Source: JBFXDI01 sp050181295
GTDB taxonomy: Bacteria > Pseudomonadota > Alphaproteobacteria > Rhizobiales > Aestuariivirgaceae
DNA length: 6,950 bases
Direction of reading: 5' to 3'
Assembly: GCA_050181295.1 (NCBI GenBank)
Contig: JBFXDI010000182.1
Span: 1-6,950, forward strand
Shown: piece after piece, positions 1-6,129 of the stretch
Layout of the letters: every line of letters starts with the position of its first letter
How positions within the stretch are numbered: position 1 is the stretch's first letter
Position numbers and translations under genes: made by a program
The notes under the pieces: generated by a model
Told to the model about the DNA's origin: nothing
The model's database searches: none
The model's input: only the letters and a program-made list of their open reading frames with translations

Positions 1-36
1 ATCTGTCGGTAAAGCTTAGGGCCGCGGGCCCGGACC

Positions 37-41
37 AGGAG
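37..41 (+). promoter_or_regulatory. Shine-Dalgarno AGGAG for a likely CTG start of the binding-protein gene
   Basis: AGGAG lies at 37-41, eight bases before the CTG at 50-52, which is good spacing for a bacterial ribosome binding site. By contrast the bases just before the ATG at 83 (CGTAACTTC) show no Shine-Dalgarno-like sequence. The site therefore favours initiation near 50 over 83. A short GC hairpin, GGGCC-gcg-GGCCC at 19-31, sits just upstream and could affect access to the site; that role is inference. Confidence 0.55.
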
Positions 42-49
42 ACCCGACC

Positions 50-157
50 CTGCGCCAACGGCACGTAACTCGCCGTAACTTCATGCAGCAATCCGCCGCC
101 TTCGCCGCCGCGTTCGCGGCAGGAGGAGCTTCCGCGTTCGTGAGGCCGGCCTACGCC
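50..157 (+). other. Predicted Tat signal peptide of the binding protein
   Basis: Read from CTG 50, the leader has a basic n-region (RQRHV), the motif TRRNFM matching the Tat pattern S/T-R-R-x-F-L/K, a mildly hydrophobic Ala/Phe/Gly h-region (AAFAAAFAAGGASAF), and an AYA cleavage site before ARDKE. The modest hydrophobicity is typical of Tat rather than Sec leaders. If translation started at ATG 83, the leader would lack both arginines and nearly all N-terminal positive charge, making a poor export signal of either type. Seen in the sequence; export route is inferred. Confidence 0.65.
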
Positions 158-1204
158 GCGCGCGACAAGGAACTGAACATCCTGTGTTGGGAGGGCTACA
201 ACTCGGCCCAGGTGCTCGACCCCTTCCGGTCCAAGACGGGCGCGACCGTCAAGGCCGAGAGTCTCACCAACGATCCGACCATGATCAACCGCCTCAGGGC
301 CGGTGAGACCAACGTCTGGGACCTGATCAACGTGAACAATCCTTGGGCGCGGAAAGTCATGCTGCCCGAGAAGCTGATCAAGCCGCTCGACCGCGCCAAG
401 TTCGAGCCCTACTTCGACAAGATGCTGCCGGCGTTCAAGCCGCCCTATAAATGGGCCATGGACGATACCGGCACCGAGCTGATCGGCATGGCTCAGCGCT
501 TCGGGCCTTATTCCTTCGTCGTCAACACCGACAAGATCAGCCGCGAGACCGCCGAGGATCAGGGCTGGGATCTGTGGAACGATCCCAAGCTCGCCGGCCG
601 ATACGGCATCCTCGAATCGGACGATTGGAACGTGTTCTGCATCTGCGCCATCGCGGGATTCGACCCCTTCAAGACGCATAGCGACGAGGAAGTCGCGAAA
701 TTCGCCGAGACCGCCAAGCGCGTCTTCAACGGCAAGAAGCTTGTCGGCGACATCGCCACCTGCAACCAGGGGCTCGTGTCTGGCGAGATCGACTTCCACC
801 TCACCGGTGGCACCTACTCAGTGTCGCCCGCGCGCGCCGACGGTCACATGAACCTCCGCGGCATCACGCCGAAGAAGGGCCCGTTCGCTGGCGGCAAGGG
901 CGGCGTTGCCTGGATCGAGATAACCTCAACGGTCAACAATCCGGACCTGTCGCCGCTCGCGCCCGAGTTCCTCGCCTACGTCCAGGCGCCGGACATGGCC
1001 CATACCGTCGCCTTCGCCGAAGGCACCTACAACCCGGTCGCCCAGATGGGCAACCCGGAGTGCTTCAAGCTCTTCACCAAGGAGGAACTCGAGGCCATTC
1101 AGTGGGACAGCCTGGACGAGGAGATGGCGGGCTCGGTCGAGTACGACATTGTTCCCGATTACGACAAGCTGCTCGACATCTGGAACGAGGCGAAGAAGGG
1201 CTGA
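50..1204 (+). CDS. Polyamine-type ABC transporter periplasmic substrate-binding protein (PotD/PotF family)
   Basis: Periplasmic solute-binding protein that would capture a polyamine or related cationic amine and deliver it to the permeases encoded downstream. From the ATG at 83 it is 373 aa; from the CTG at 50 it is 384 aa. I prefer 50 because the 11 extra codons encode TRRNF, a twin-arginine motif directly before a hydrophobic Ala/Phe stretch, and because AGGAG precedes CTG. An in-frame TAG at 17-19 limits any earlier start. Likely signal cleavage is after AYA (residue 25 counted from ATG 83). In that numbering, W36 and Y39 (CWEGY), D180-D181 (ESDDW) and W277/E279 (AWIE) fall about where E. 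coli PotD has ligand-binding aromatic and acidic residues, by rough alignment from memory. The mature part has five cysteines, unusual for a periplasmic binding protein. First gene of the transporter block; its promoter lies outside the window. Family assignment is firm; exact ligand and start are not. Confidence 0.9.
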   Translation: MRQRHVTRRNFMQQSAAFAAAFAAGGASAFVRPAYAARDKELNILCWEGYNSAQVLDPFRSKTGATVKAESLTNDPTMINRLRAGETNVWDLINVNNPWARKVMLPEKLIKPLDRAKFEPYFDKMLPAFKPPYKWAMDDTGTELIGMAQRFGPYSFVVNTDKISRETAEDQGWDLWNDPKLAGRYGILESDDWNVFCICAIAGFDPFKTHSDEEVAKFAETAKRVFNGKKLVGDIATCNQGLVSGEIDFHLTGGTYSVSPARADGHMNLRGITPKKGPFAGGKGGVAWIEITSTVNNPDLSPLAPEFLAYVQAPDMAHTVAFAEGTYNPVAQMGNPECFKLFTKEELEAIQWDSLDEEMAGSVEYDIVPDYDKLLDIWNEAKKG

Positions 1205-1253
1205 CCGGCGGCTCGATCGGCGTTGTCCAGGTCGCATTCTCGGTATTTAAATA

Positions 1254-1291
1254 GCAGCCTTCCGCATGGCCCGATCCCTGCGGGAGGCTGC
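1254..1291 (+). promoter_or_regulatory. Intercistronic stem-loop between the binding-protein and ATPase genes
   Basis: GCAGCCTTCCGCA at 1254-1266 pairs with TGCGGGAGGCTGC at 1279-1291. This is a 13-bp stem with a single G·U wobble (T1261 with G1284) and a 12-base loop. No T-run follows, so it is not a standard intrinsic terminator. Such hairpins after a binding-protein gene commonly protect the upstream mRNA 3' end or attenuate readthrough, so that binding protein is made in excess over membrane subunits (malE-malF is the classic case). The structure is seen directly; the role is inferred. The rest of the 120-bp gap (1205-1324) shows only a short AT-rich patch at 1244-1253 and no convincing promoter. 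Confidence 0.65.
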
Positions 1292-1324
1292 CTGATCTGG
1301 ACGATCCCCTAGGTTGAGAGCCAC

Positions 1325-2398
1325 GTGACGCCCAAACGCCCGGCCATTCTGACGCTGAAGGCTCTGCGCAAGGAGTTCGGAGCCTTCACGGCGGTCGACG
1401 GCATCGATCTCGAGATCGCCGAAGGCGAGTTCTTCACCATCGTCGGGCCGTCGGGCAGCGGCAAGACGACGCTGATCCGCATGCTGGCCGGCCTGGAGAC
1501 GCCGACCTCGGGCGACATCCTCTTGCGCCAGGCCCGCATCAACACCGTGCCGGCCAACGAGCGGCCGACCTGCATGGTGTTCCAGTCGCTCGCCCTGTTT
1601 CCCCATCGCAGCGTCGGCGAGAACATCGAGTTCGCCATGAAGATTCGCGGCGTCGCCCCCGCCGAGCGCAAGGCGCGCGTGCTCGAGCTTCTGCGCCAGC
1701 TCAGGCTTCCCGCATCCTACTACGCGAAGAGCGTGCAGAAATGCTCGGGCGGCGAGCGCCAGCGCGTCGCGCTCGCGCGCGCGCTGGCCTACAATCCCGA
1801 GATCCTGTTCTTCGACGAACCGCTCTCGGCGATCGACTACAAGCTGAGGAAGACCCTCGAGAAGGAACTCAAGGACATTCACCGGGAAACCGGCAAGACC
1901 TTCGTCTATATCACCCATAGTCTCGAGGAGGCGATGGTCATGAGCGACCGCATCGGCGTCATGCGCGCCGGCAAGCTGGTGCAGGTCGGTACCCCGAACG
2001 AAATTTATTCGGCGCCGCGAACCAAGTTCGTTTCCGAGTTCATGGGCGACGTCAACGTCATCGCGGTGAAGAGCGCCGGCAACGGCGCGCTGCTGGCGCC
2101 TTCCCTGCAGGCGAAGTTCACGCCGCCCCCCGGCGCGCCGCGGATCGAGTCGGGCCATCTCGTCATCCGGCCGGAATATGTCCGCTTCCTCGCCAAGCCC
2201 GACGAGGCCGCCAACTGTCTGAGCGGGCGCCTCTACAATGAATACGCGCTCGGCTCGCGCATTCAGTATCAGGTCCGCGTCGGCGACCAGGTGTTCGTGG
2301 TCGAGAAGCTGCGCCAGCAGGCTTACAACGGCAAGCTCGACGATCAAGTGCTCATCGGCTGGGATTCCGAGCACGCCATTCTGGTGGGGGAGGAATGA
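1325..2398 (+). CDS. Polyamine-type ABC transporter ATP-binding protein (PotA/PotG family)
   Basis: Cytoplasmic ATPase that powers uptake, 357 aa, the usual size for PotA-type subunits with a C-terminal regulatory domain. The start is GTG at 1325: an in-frame TAG at 1310-1312 limits any earlier start, and the next ATG lies beyond Walker A. Visible motifs are Walker A GPSGSGKTT (41-49), Q-loop Q87, signature CSGGE (140-144), Walker B ILFFDE (160-165), D-loop SAID (168-171) and H-loop H198 in ITHSLEEA. A TOBE domain follows in roughly residues 280-357. The signature motif begins with Cys instead of the usual Leu (LSGGQ), the D-loop has Ile for Leu, and the H-loop reads THSLEEA rather than THDQEEA, which marks a divergent branch rather than an inactive protein. 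The ribosome binding site is weak (GAGAG at 1316-1320). The gene overlaps the next by 4 bp. Confidence 0.93.
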   Translation: MTPKRPAILTLKALRKEFGAFTAVDGIDLEIAEGEFFTIVGPSGSGKTTLIRMLAGLETPTSGDILLRQARINTVPANERPTCMVFQSLALFPHRSVGENIEFAMKIRGVAPAERKARVLELLRQLRLPASYYAKSVQKCSGGERQRVALARALAYNPEILFFDEPLSAIDYKLRKTLEKELKDIHRETGKTFVYITHSLEEAMVMSDRIGVMRAGKLVQVGTPNEIYSAPRTKFVSEFMGDVNVIAVKSAGNGALLAPSLQAKFTPPPGAPRIESGHLVIRPEYVRFLAKPDEAANCLSGRLYNEYALGSRIQYQVRVGDQVFVVEKLRQQAYNGKLDDQVLIGWDSEHAILVGEE

Positions 2399-3255
2399 CC
2401 TCCGGCGGTGGCACGGCCGGGAAGGAGGGGCGGCGCGCGGCCGCGCCCTTGCTCTTGTTGCTCGCCCTGGGCTTCGCCGTGCCGCTGATCGCGGTGACCG
2501 CTTTCAGCTTCATGCCGCCGCGCACTTTCAGCCTGCTCCAGGCGCCGACGCTGGAAAACTACCGGACGATCTTCACCGGGACGTCCTATATCTCTTTCCT
2601 CTGGTCTGTCACGCTCGCGACCGCAACCGTCGTCCTGCTTGCGCTCATCTGCTACCCCGTCGCCTACGGTCTCGTGCACGTGATCGGCCGCTGGTCGACC
2701 CTCCTCACGCTGCTCTTCACCATTCCTCTTTTCGTCTCGGAGAACATCCGCCTCTATGGCTGGGTGCTGTTCTTCATCAAGAACGGCGTGCTGCTCGGGA
2801 CCGTGAAAACGCTGTTCGGCATCGAGATGCAGAGCATTCTGTTCACGCTCGGCGCCATCCTTCTCGGCATGGTCTACGTCTATCTGCCATTCATGCTGTT
2901 CCCCATGACGCTCAGCGTCGCCATGGTGCCGAACGATACGCGAGAGGCGGCGCGCGACCTCGGTGCAAGCCGCTGGCAGGTGTTTCGCGAGGTCGAGTTG
3001 CCGCTGTCGATGCCCGGCATCCTGATCGGGTGCCTGCTCACCTTCGTGCTCGCGGTCGGCGCCATCGCCGAAGCCAAGATTCTCGGCGGGCAGCGCATCA
3101 TCCCCATCACCCATGACATCGAGATCGCTTTCACCTATTCGCAGAACTGGCCGCTCGGCGCCGCGCTGGCCGTGCTCCTCATGCTGCTGGTCGGCATTCT
3201 GGTGATCTCCGTCCTGCGCCGCTTCGACCTCGACCAGATCTTGGGGAGGCGCTAG
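2395..3255 (+). CDS. Polyamine-type ABC transporter permease, PotB/PotH-like
   Basis: Inner-membrane permease of 286 aa, a normal length for the family (BPD_transp_1). About six membrane segments are visible, near residues 18-38, 68-93, 102-128, 148-172, 207-227 and 254-274. The cytoplasmic EAA loop that docks on the ATPase is intact: E184-A185-A186-x3-G190, then ASRWQVFREVELP. The start ATG overlaps the ATPase stop as ATGA (2395-2398). The best Shine-Dalgarno match, GGAGG at 2389-2393, is only one base from the ATG, too close for ideal initiation. This suggests coupling by terminating ribosomes. Pairs with the permease encoded next to form the heterodimeric channel. The PotB/PotH label rests on gene order and family similarity. 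Confidence 0.93.
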   Translation: MTSGGGTAGKEGRRAAAPLLLLLALGFAVPLIAVTAFSFMPPRTFSLLQAPTLENYRTIFTGTSYISFLWSVTLATATVVLLALICYPVAYGLVHVIGRWSTLLTLLFTIPLFVSENIRLYGWVLFFIKNGVLLGTVKTLFGIEMQSILFTLGAILLGMVYVYLPFMLFPMTLSVAMVPNDTREAARDLGASRWQVFREVELPLSMPGILIGCLLTFVLAVGAIAEAKILGGQRIIPITHDIEIAFTYSQNWPLGAALAVLLMLLVGILVISVLRRFDLDQILGRR

Positions 3256-3260
3256 GTCCG

Positions 3261-4100
3261 ATGCTCGCCTTTCCCGAACGCGTGCGCCACGCGCTTATCA
3301 CGGTCTGGACCGCGGCCGTCCTCGTGTTCATGTTCCTGCCGGGCGTCACGATCCTGCTCGCGTCGCTCACGGCGAGCCGCTATTTCACCTTCCCGATCCA
3401 GAGATGGGGCTTCGAGTGGTGGGACAAGACGTTTTCCTCCATCGAGGTGCGCCAGCTCCTTTCGACGTCGCTATCGATCGCGGCCGTGGTCATGGTCATC
3501 GCCGTGGCGATCGGCTTCTTCGGCGCGCTCGCCTTTGCCCGTTACGATTGGCGCGGGCGCTCGCTCTACCAGCGCATCGTGCTCTTGCCCATCTTCTTTC
3601 CCCAGACCGTGCTTGGCCTGGCGATGCTGCTCTGGTTCAACGCGATCGGGCTCGACCTGTCGTGGAAGACCGCCGTCTTCGCCCACCTCGTCTGGATCGT
3701 TCCGGTCGTCACGCTCGTCATCGCCATCCAGGTCTATTCGTTCGACCCGGCACTCGAGGAAGCGGCGTTCGACCTTGGCGCGTCGCGCTGGCAGGTGTTG
3801 CGCGAAGTGACGCTGCCGGTGCTGTTTCCCGGCATCTTTTCCGGCGCGTTGTTCGCGTTTCTGTTGTCGTGGGGTAACTTCCCGTTGTCGCTCTTCACGA
3901 CCGGCGCCGATACCACGGTGCCGGAATATCTCTATGCCAAGATGGTCGCGGGCTATACCCCGGGCGTTCCGGTGCTCGGCACGGTATCGACCATCGGCGC
4001 GATCCTCATCCTGTTTGGCGGCTATACTCTGATCCTGCTCTGGCGGAGGCGCGCCGAGGCCGCGGGCAAGCAGGAGTTCGCCGAAGAGGTCGCGGGCTAG
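3261..4100 (+). CDS. Polyamine-type ABC transporter permease, PotC/PotI-like
   Basis: Second inner-membrane permease, 279 aa. Six likely membrane segments lie near residues 13-35, 68-93, 104-126, 139-158, 187-208 and 238-261. The EAA loop is E167-A168-A169-x3-G173 followed by ASRWQVLREVTLP, nearly identical to that of the preceding permease, as expected for two subunits contacting the same ATPase dimer. It starts 5 bp after the previous stop; GGGGAGG at 3243-3249, inside the end of the preceding gene, is a good ribosome binding site about 11 bases upstream. The tail is charged (WRRRAEAAGKQEFAEE), consistent with a cytoplasmic C-terminus. Confidence in function is high; the substrate follows from the binding protein. 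Confidence 0.93.
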   Translation: MLAFPERVRHALITVWTAAVLVFMFLPGVTILLASLTASRYFTFPIQRWGFEWWDKTFSSIEVRQLLSTSLSIAAVVMVIAVAIGFFGALAFARYDWRGRSLYQRIVLLPIFFPQTVLGLAMLLWFNAIGLDLSWKTAVFAHLVWIVPVVTLVIAIQVYSFDPALEEAAFDLGASRWQVLREVTLPVLFPGIFSGALFAFLLSWGNFPLSLFTTGADTTVPEYLYAKMVAGYTPGVPVLGTVSTIGAILILFGGYTLILLWRRRAEAAGKQEFAEEVAG

Positions 4101-4140
4101 TTCATAGAGGCGGTATCCACCCAATGGAGCGGAGGGAGCA

Positions 4141-4920
4141 ATGTTGACATCGATCGCAGGCCGGTCCGTCATCGTCACGGGGTCGAGCAAGGGTATCGGC
4201 AAGGGCATCGCCAAGGTCTTTGCCCGGAACGGCGGCAAGGTCCTCATCGTATCGCGTCATGGCGACGAGGCCGAGGCCTGCGCCGCGGAGCTGCGCGGCG
4301 CCGGCGGAACGGCGAAAGGCCACGCCGCCGACGTCACCAAGTTCGCGGACATGCAGGCCATGGCGGAAGCGGCGGCGAAGGCTCATGGCGGCATCGACGT
4401 TCTGTGCGCCAATGCCGGCATCTTCCCTCAGACCAAGATCGAGGAGCTGTCCCCGGAAGACTGGGATCACGTGATGGCGACCAACCTCAAAGGGACCTTC
4501 CTCGCGATCAAGGCCTGCCTGCCCTATCTCAAGAAGTCGGACCAGGGCCGGGTCGTGATCACGTCTTCGATCACGGGTCCGGTCACGGGTTTCCCCGGAT
4601 GGGCCCATTACGGCGCGACCAAAGCAGGCCAACTCGGCTTCATGCGCACGGTGTGCATGGAGCTCGCCAAATACGGCATCACCGTCAATGCCGTGCTTCC
4701 CGGCAATATCCTGACCGAAGGCTTGATCGAGCTCGGGCCGGACTACGAGCGCTCGATGGCGGCGTCGATTCCGTTGAAGAAGCTCGGCACCGTCGAGGAT
4801 ATCGGTCACGCCGCGCTGTTCCTCGCCTCGAAGGAAGCGGGCTACATCACCGGCCAGAGCATCATCGTCGATGGCGGTCAGATCATCCCCGAGAGCCTGG
4901 ACGCTCTCGCGCAAGCCTAG
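4141..4920 (+). CDS. Short-chain dehydrogenase/reductase (SDR family, FabG-like)
   Basis: Cytoplasmic NAD(P)-dependent oxidoreductase of 259 aa, the typical length for a classical SDR. Motifs are complete: cofactor loop TGSSKGIG (13-20), D64-V65 after beta-3, NAG (91-93), catalytic N115, S143 and Y157-x3-K161 (YGATK), then PG (187-188) and a C-terminal YITGQ...VDGG (235-246). The residue after beta-2 is R39 (SRH), with no acidic residue there, which favours NADP(H) over NAD(H); this is inference. GGAGG at 4131-4135 gives a strong ribosome binding site, five bases before ATG. The gene is 40 bp after the permease gene with no clear terminator between, so co-transcription is likely. Automatic tools may call it 3-oxoacyl-ACP reductase, but its place in a transporter operon suggests a catabolic step on the imported compound. 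Substrate unknown. Confidence 0.92.
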   Translation: MLTSIAGRSVIVTGSSKGIGKGIAKVFARNGGKVLIVSRHGDEAEACAAELRGAGGTAKGHAADVTKFADMQAMAEAAAKAHGGIDVLCANAGIFPQTKIEELSPEDWDHVMATNLKGTFLAIKACLPYLKKSDQGRVVITSSITGPVTGFPGWAHYGATKAGQLGFMRTVCMELAKYGITVNAVLPGNILTEGLIELGPDYERSMAASIPLKKLGTVEDIGHAALFLASKEAGYITGQSIIVDGGQIIPESLDALAQA

Positions 4921-4940
4921 CCGCGGATGACCACGGCTTG
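4912..4940. terminator. Weak inverted repeat at the convergent gene junction
   Basis: CAAGCC at 4912-4917 is repeated inverted as GGCTTG at 4935-4940, and an alternative 5-bp pairing AGCCG (4919-4923) with CGGCT (4934-4938) overlaps it. It spans the 22-bp gap between the stops of the SDR gene and the AraC gene, where transcription from both sides must end. The stem is short and neither side has a T-run, so it is at best a weak bidirectional signal. Confidence 0.25.
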
Positions 4941-4942
4941 GC

Positions 4943-6016
4943 TCAGTCCCCGGGCTCGTCGAGCAGAGACTTGCGCAAGTTGCGCGGCGACTGGCCCGTC
5001 CAGCGGCGCACGGCGCGGCTGAAGGCCGAAAGCTCGGAATAGCCGACGAGGAACGCGATTTCGGAGAACGGCAATTGGCGCTGACGCATATAGCACAGCG
5101 CCAGGTCGCGCCGCGCGGATTCGACCAGGCCGTGATAGCTGAGCCCGTCGCAATGGAGCTCGCGCTGAAGCGTCCGCGCCGATAAGCGTAGATCCGCCGC
5201 GATCTGCTCGATCGGGGGAAGGCCGTCGGGAAGCCGCGCCCGCACCGCCGCCCGCACCCGGTCGGTGATGCTCGCGCGCAGATCGGTGCGCTCCGACAGC
5301 CGTTCGAGGCAGAGCCGCATCGCGAACATGAGGCGAGTGTCGCGCGCCGGCATCGGTGCTGACAGGATTTCGGGGCGGAACAGCAGCGCGTTCGTCGGCT
5401 GCGAGAAAAAAGCTGGCGCGGCGAAGGCCCGTTCGTGCTCGCGCCATGCCGCGGGCTTGGGGTGCTCGAAATGCACTTCCTCCGGCGCCCAGGCCGGGCC
5501 GAGACACTCGCGAAAGAGATTGAGGAACATTCCGAGCGACAGTTCCGCGTCCTGGCGCTTCTCGGCGATGTCGGCGGCATCGATGCGGTATTCGAGCCTG
5601 AGCAGACCGTCGGCGCCCTCGGCGAACCGCATCGAGGACGATTGCTGATGCAGCGGAAAGAGGTCGACCAGAGTCTTGAGCGCGAGCCCGAGCGTCGGCG
5701 CCGACACCGCCGCATAACCCCAAAGTCCAAGATCGCGCGGCTCGAAGCTGTGTCCGAACCACAGACCGAAATTGTCGTTCTGGGTGAGCCGGGCGCCTTC
5801 CTCGAACAGCCGGCAATAAGATTTGAGGCTGAGTTGCAGTGTCGGCGAACCTGCCATTTCGGGCGAGAGGCCGGCATGGCCGAAGATGCGGTCGAGATCG
5901 CCGTTCTGGCGTTCGATATAGGCGGTGATGCCGGTGGCTGCGGCGGCGAGAACCGTAGGGTCGGACTCCAGACCCACGGCGCCAACTTTCCCGACTTCGG
6001 TGAGGCTCGCTCCCAT
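4943..6016 (-). CDS. AraC-family transcriptional regulator, long form with arabinose-binding-like N-terminal domain
   Basis: DNA-binding regulator, 357 aa. The N-terminal portion (about residues 30-225) resembles the PF12625 effector domain, including LGLWGYAAVSAPTLG at 96-110. The C-terminal AraC DNA-binding domain has its first helix-turn-helix near 269-288 (IEQIAADLRLSARTLQREL) and its second near 317-341 (FSEIAFLVGYSELSAFSRA, then VRRWTG). This second part is a clear AraC signature. Regulators of this architecture include OruR (ornithine utilisation), and I recall amine-responsive relatives such as QhpR, so an amine or amino-acid effector is plausible but not shown. The start is ATG at 6014-6016, with AGGAA (minus strand, 6024-6020) just upstream. 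It converges on the transporter/SDR block and so does not share a promoter with it. Likely target genes are inferred from proximity only. Confidence 0.93.
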   Translation of the reverse strand: MGASLTEVGKVGAVGLESDPTVLAAAATGITAYIERQNGDLDRIFGHAGLSPEMAGSPTLQLSLKSYCRLFEEGARLTQNDNFGLWFGHSFEPRDLGLWGYAAVSAPTLGLALKTLVDLFPLHQQSSSMRFAEGADGLLRLEYRIDAADIAEKRQDAELSLGMFLNLFRECLGPAWAPEEVHFEHPKPAAWREHERAFAAPAFFSQPTNALLFRPEILSAPMPARDTRLMFAMRLCLERLSERTDLRASITDRVRAAVRARLPDGLPPIEQIAADLRLSARTLQRELHCDGLSYHGLVESARRDLALCYMRQRQLPFSEIAFLVGYSELSAFSRAVRRWTGQSPRNLRKSLLDEPGD

Positions 6017-6051
6017 CGGTTCCTGCCGAGCGGCTGCCTTTACATGCGGAA

Positions 6052-6069
6052 AAGGCTAGCAGAAGCCTT
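6052..6069 (-). repeat. Inverted repeat with T-run upstream of the AraC gene
   Basis: AAGGCT (6052-6057) and AGCCTT (6064-6069) form a perfect 6-bp inverted repeat around a 6-base spacer. Read on the minus strand, the second arm runs into TTTTCC, so it has the outline of a small intrinsic terminator for the kinase gene upstream. The stem is short and it overlaps the candidate -10 element of the regulator, so it could also be an operator. Either role is uncertain. Confidence 0.3.
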
Positions 6070-6080
6070 GGTGCGGTCAA
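6053..6080 (-). promoter_or_regulatory. Candidate sigma-70-type promoter for the AraC regulator
   Basis: On the minus strand, TTGACC (6080-6075) matches the -35 consensus TTGACA at five of six positions. After 16 bases, TAGCCT (6058-6053) is a loose -10 match, acceptable for GC-rich alphaproteobacteria, whose -10 boxes are often degenerate. It lies about 37-64 bases upstream of the regulator's start codon. It would give the regulator its own transcript, apart from readthrough from the kinase gene. Confidence 0.35.
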
Positions 6081-6099
6081 GGGAGAGCCCTGGTCAAGG
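6075..6099 (-). repeat. Tandem CCTTGACC direct repeat upstream of the AraC gene
   Basis: GGTCAAGG occurs at 6075-6082 and again at 6092-6099 (CCTTGACC on the minus strand), with starts 17 bp apart. AraC-family proteins often bind direct repeats spaced by about two helical turns near the -35 region, and the proximal copy overlaps the candidate -35. An autoregulatory operator is possible. The repeat is only 8 bp, so chance is a real alternative. Confidence 0.35.
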
Positions 6100-6110
6100 C
6101 CTGAGCGTTG

Positions 6111-6127
6111 TGCCCGTTTCCCGGGCA
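6111..6127 (-). terminator. Short GC hairpin just after the kinase stop codon
   Basis: TGCCCG (6111-6116) and CGGGCA (6122-6127) form a 6-bp GC-rich stem with a 5-base loop, beginning three bases past the kinase stop codon (6132-6130, minus strand). No T-run follows on the minus strand (CAACGC), so it is more likely a 3'-end stabiliser or a weak or Rho-assisted terminator than a standard intrinsic terminator. Confidence 0.3.
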
Positions 6128-6129
6128 GT

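Noticed and set aside
64..80. Direct repeat CGTAACT at 64-70 and 74-80
   Set aside because: It is seven bases long and lies within the probable coding leader (around VTRRN), so it is best explained by codons and chance.
1272..1308. Repeated CGATCCC at 1272-1278 and 1302-1308
   Set aside because: It is too short and GC-rich to mean anything alone, and one copy lies in the loop of the hairpin.
1247..2374. A 375-codon minus-strand frame opposite the ATPase gene
   Set aside because: It is fully antisense to a gene with complete ABC motifs, and its product is Asp/Glu/Arg/Ala-rich with no recognisable domain. It is a codon-bias shadow.
2344..3114. A 256-codon minus-strand frame opposite the first permease
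   Set aside because: The highly charged composition (His, Glu, Asp, Gln, Arg) is the usual antisense image of a membrane-protein gene; no start context or motif supports it.
2238..3116. A 292-codon plus-strand frame overlapping the ATPase and first permease
   Set aside because: It is out of frame with two well-supported genes, and its product is Arg/His/Ala-rich without domains.
2938..3816. Near-identical DLGASRWQV segment in both permeases as a possible recombination repeat
   Set aside because: It is the conserved EAA loop that contacts the ATPase in this permease family; the similarity is functional and the flanking sequence differs.
4102..5985. A 627-codon open frame on the minus strand
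   Set aside because: It runs antisense through the SDR gene and in another frame through the AraC gene, and its product is a low-complexity Arg/Ser/Pro-rich string with no motifs. Long shadow frames are expected in GC-rich DNA.
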